A DNA stretch of 40,401 nt, taken from the NCBI GenBank assembly GCA_949285935.1, contig CASEAH010000066.1, positions 1-40,401 of the forward strand. The letters run 5' to 3'. Each line of letters opens with the position of its first letter. Position 1 is the first letter of the stretch. The position numbers and the translations under genes are program-made. The notes beneath the pieces are model-generated. The model was not told the DNA's origin. It saw nothing but the letters and a program-made list of their open reading frames with translations, and searched no databases. Source of the DNA: an uncultured Oscillospiraceae bacterium (GTDB taxonomy: Bacteria > Bacillota > Clostridia > Oscillospirales > Ruminococcaceae). Positions 40,175-40,401 of this stretch are shown here, one piece after another.

Positions 40175-40401
40175 TTACGCCTTGTTTAAAACGGTTTCCC
40201 CCTGAGCCATGGACTGGGAGGAGCTTTTCTGCTGCTGCCAGTAACGGAAAAACAGGGTCAAAGAGAGAATCAGACACAGACCCTCGGAAACACTGGTGGC
40301 CATCCAGATGCCGCTGTCCCCCAGGGTGGCGGCCAGAACCGCCAGGCTGCCCGCCAACAGTACCAGACTGCGGCTGAGAGAAATGCTGAAGGAGCAGCGG
40401 G
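40175..40401 (-). CDS. MATE-type efflux transporter, C-terminal part (gene runs off the window)
   Basis: The last 75 residues of a membrane protein: two hydrophobic helices (SLSRSLVLLAGSLAVLAATL, and VSEGLCLILSLTLFFRYW) joined by a GDSGIWMATSVSE loop, then a charged Gln/Ser-rich tail. The G-x-x-GIW-A-x-x-x-SE pattern and position match the final helices of MATE (NorM/DinF-type) drug or organic-cation exporters. The rest of the gene is outside, so the assignment is tentative. Confidence 0.65.
   Translation of the reverse strand, partial: RCSFSISLSRSLVLLAGSLAVLAATLGDSGIWMATSVSEGLCLILSLTLFFRYWQQQKSSSQSMAQGETVLNKA

Overview
The window reads as part of the chromosome of a Gram-positive, spore-forming, anaerobic Clostridia member, most likely an Oscillospiraceae-type gut bacterium (inference). 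The support is: GC-rich low-overlap operons with strong AGGAGG ribosome sites, a ferredoxin:NADP+ bifurcating pair (NfnAB), formate-THF ligase, a CIRCE heat-shock element, a clostridial-type IMP dehydrogenase, surface proteins with C-terminal NPxTG-like sorting signals, and a spoIIID sporulation gene.

The main discovery is at 4830-12692. The gene for the mother-cell sporulation regulator SpoIIID is split in two. Its first 37 codons lie at 4830-4940 and its last 47 codons at 12549-12692, followed by its own terminator. A 7,608-bp element sits between them. The halves share a 6-bp core (TACATA at 4939-4944 and 12547-12552). Joining at the core rebuilds an unbroken 84-residue SpoIIID. On the element side, a perfect 9-bp inverted arm (GGAACGGTT / AACCGTTCC) lies exactly 15 nt from each core copy, and a 498-aa large serine recombinase ends 7 nt before the right arm. 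This is the architecture of a developmentally excised 'skin'-type element, here in spoIIID. It carries metabolic cargo: a LysR regulator, an iron-type alcohol dehydrogenase and the NfnAB pair, plus a 57-aa small protein and two tandem-repeat tracts.

Layout: 1-4599 is a leftward fructose-type PTS operon (RpiR regulator, 1-phosphofructokinase with a probable ATT start, EIIBC, class II aldolase, EIIA). 4830-12692 is spoIIID and its intervening element. 12967-16284 holds a cytosolic NMT1/THI5-like protein, a dicarboxylate/amino-acid:cation symporter and an Asp/Glu/hydantoin racemase-like protein. 16706-17290 is a winged-helix regulator. 17539-20574 holds two paralogous acidic surface proteins (a third is at 38483-39613). 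20960-24734 holds a DUF1846 protein, GuaB and a DUF805 membrane protein. 24765-27502 is a run of small regulators and membrane or secreted proteins. 27586-27782 holds tRNA-Glu and tRNA-Met. 27903-32091 is leftward upp and fhs-tsaE-tsaB-rpiB. 32291-33409 is a SEDS (RodA/FtsW) protein. 33896-35986 is a large lipoprotein. 36148-38121 is CIRCE-controlled htpG. The window ends inside a MATE-type transporter.

How they may work together: the PTS genes import and phosphorylate a ketose and cleave it to trioses. Inside the spoIIID element, NfnAB exchanges electrons between ferredoxin, NADH and NADPH, and the alcohol dehydrogenase can dispose of reductant. If the element is excised only in the mother cell, spores and vegetative cells keep these genes while the dying mother cell gains SpoIIID.
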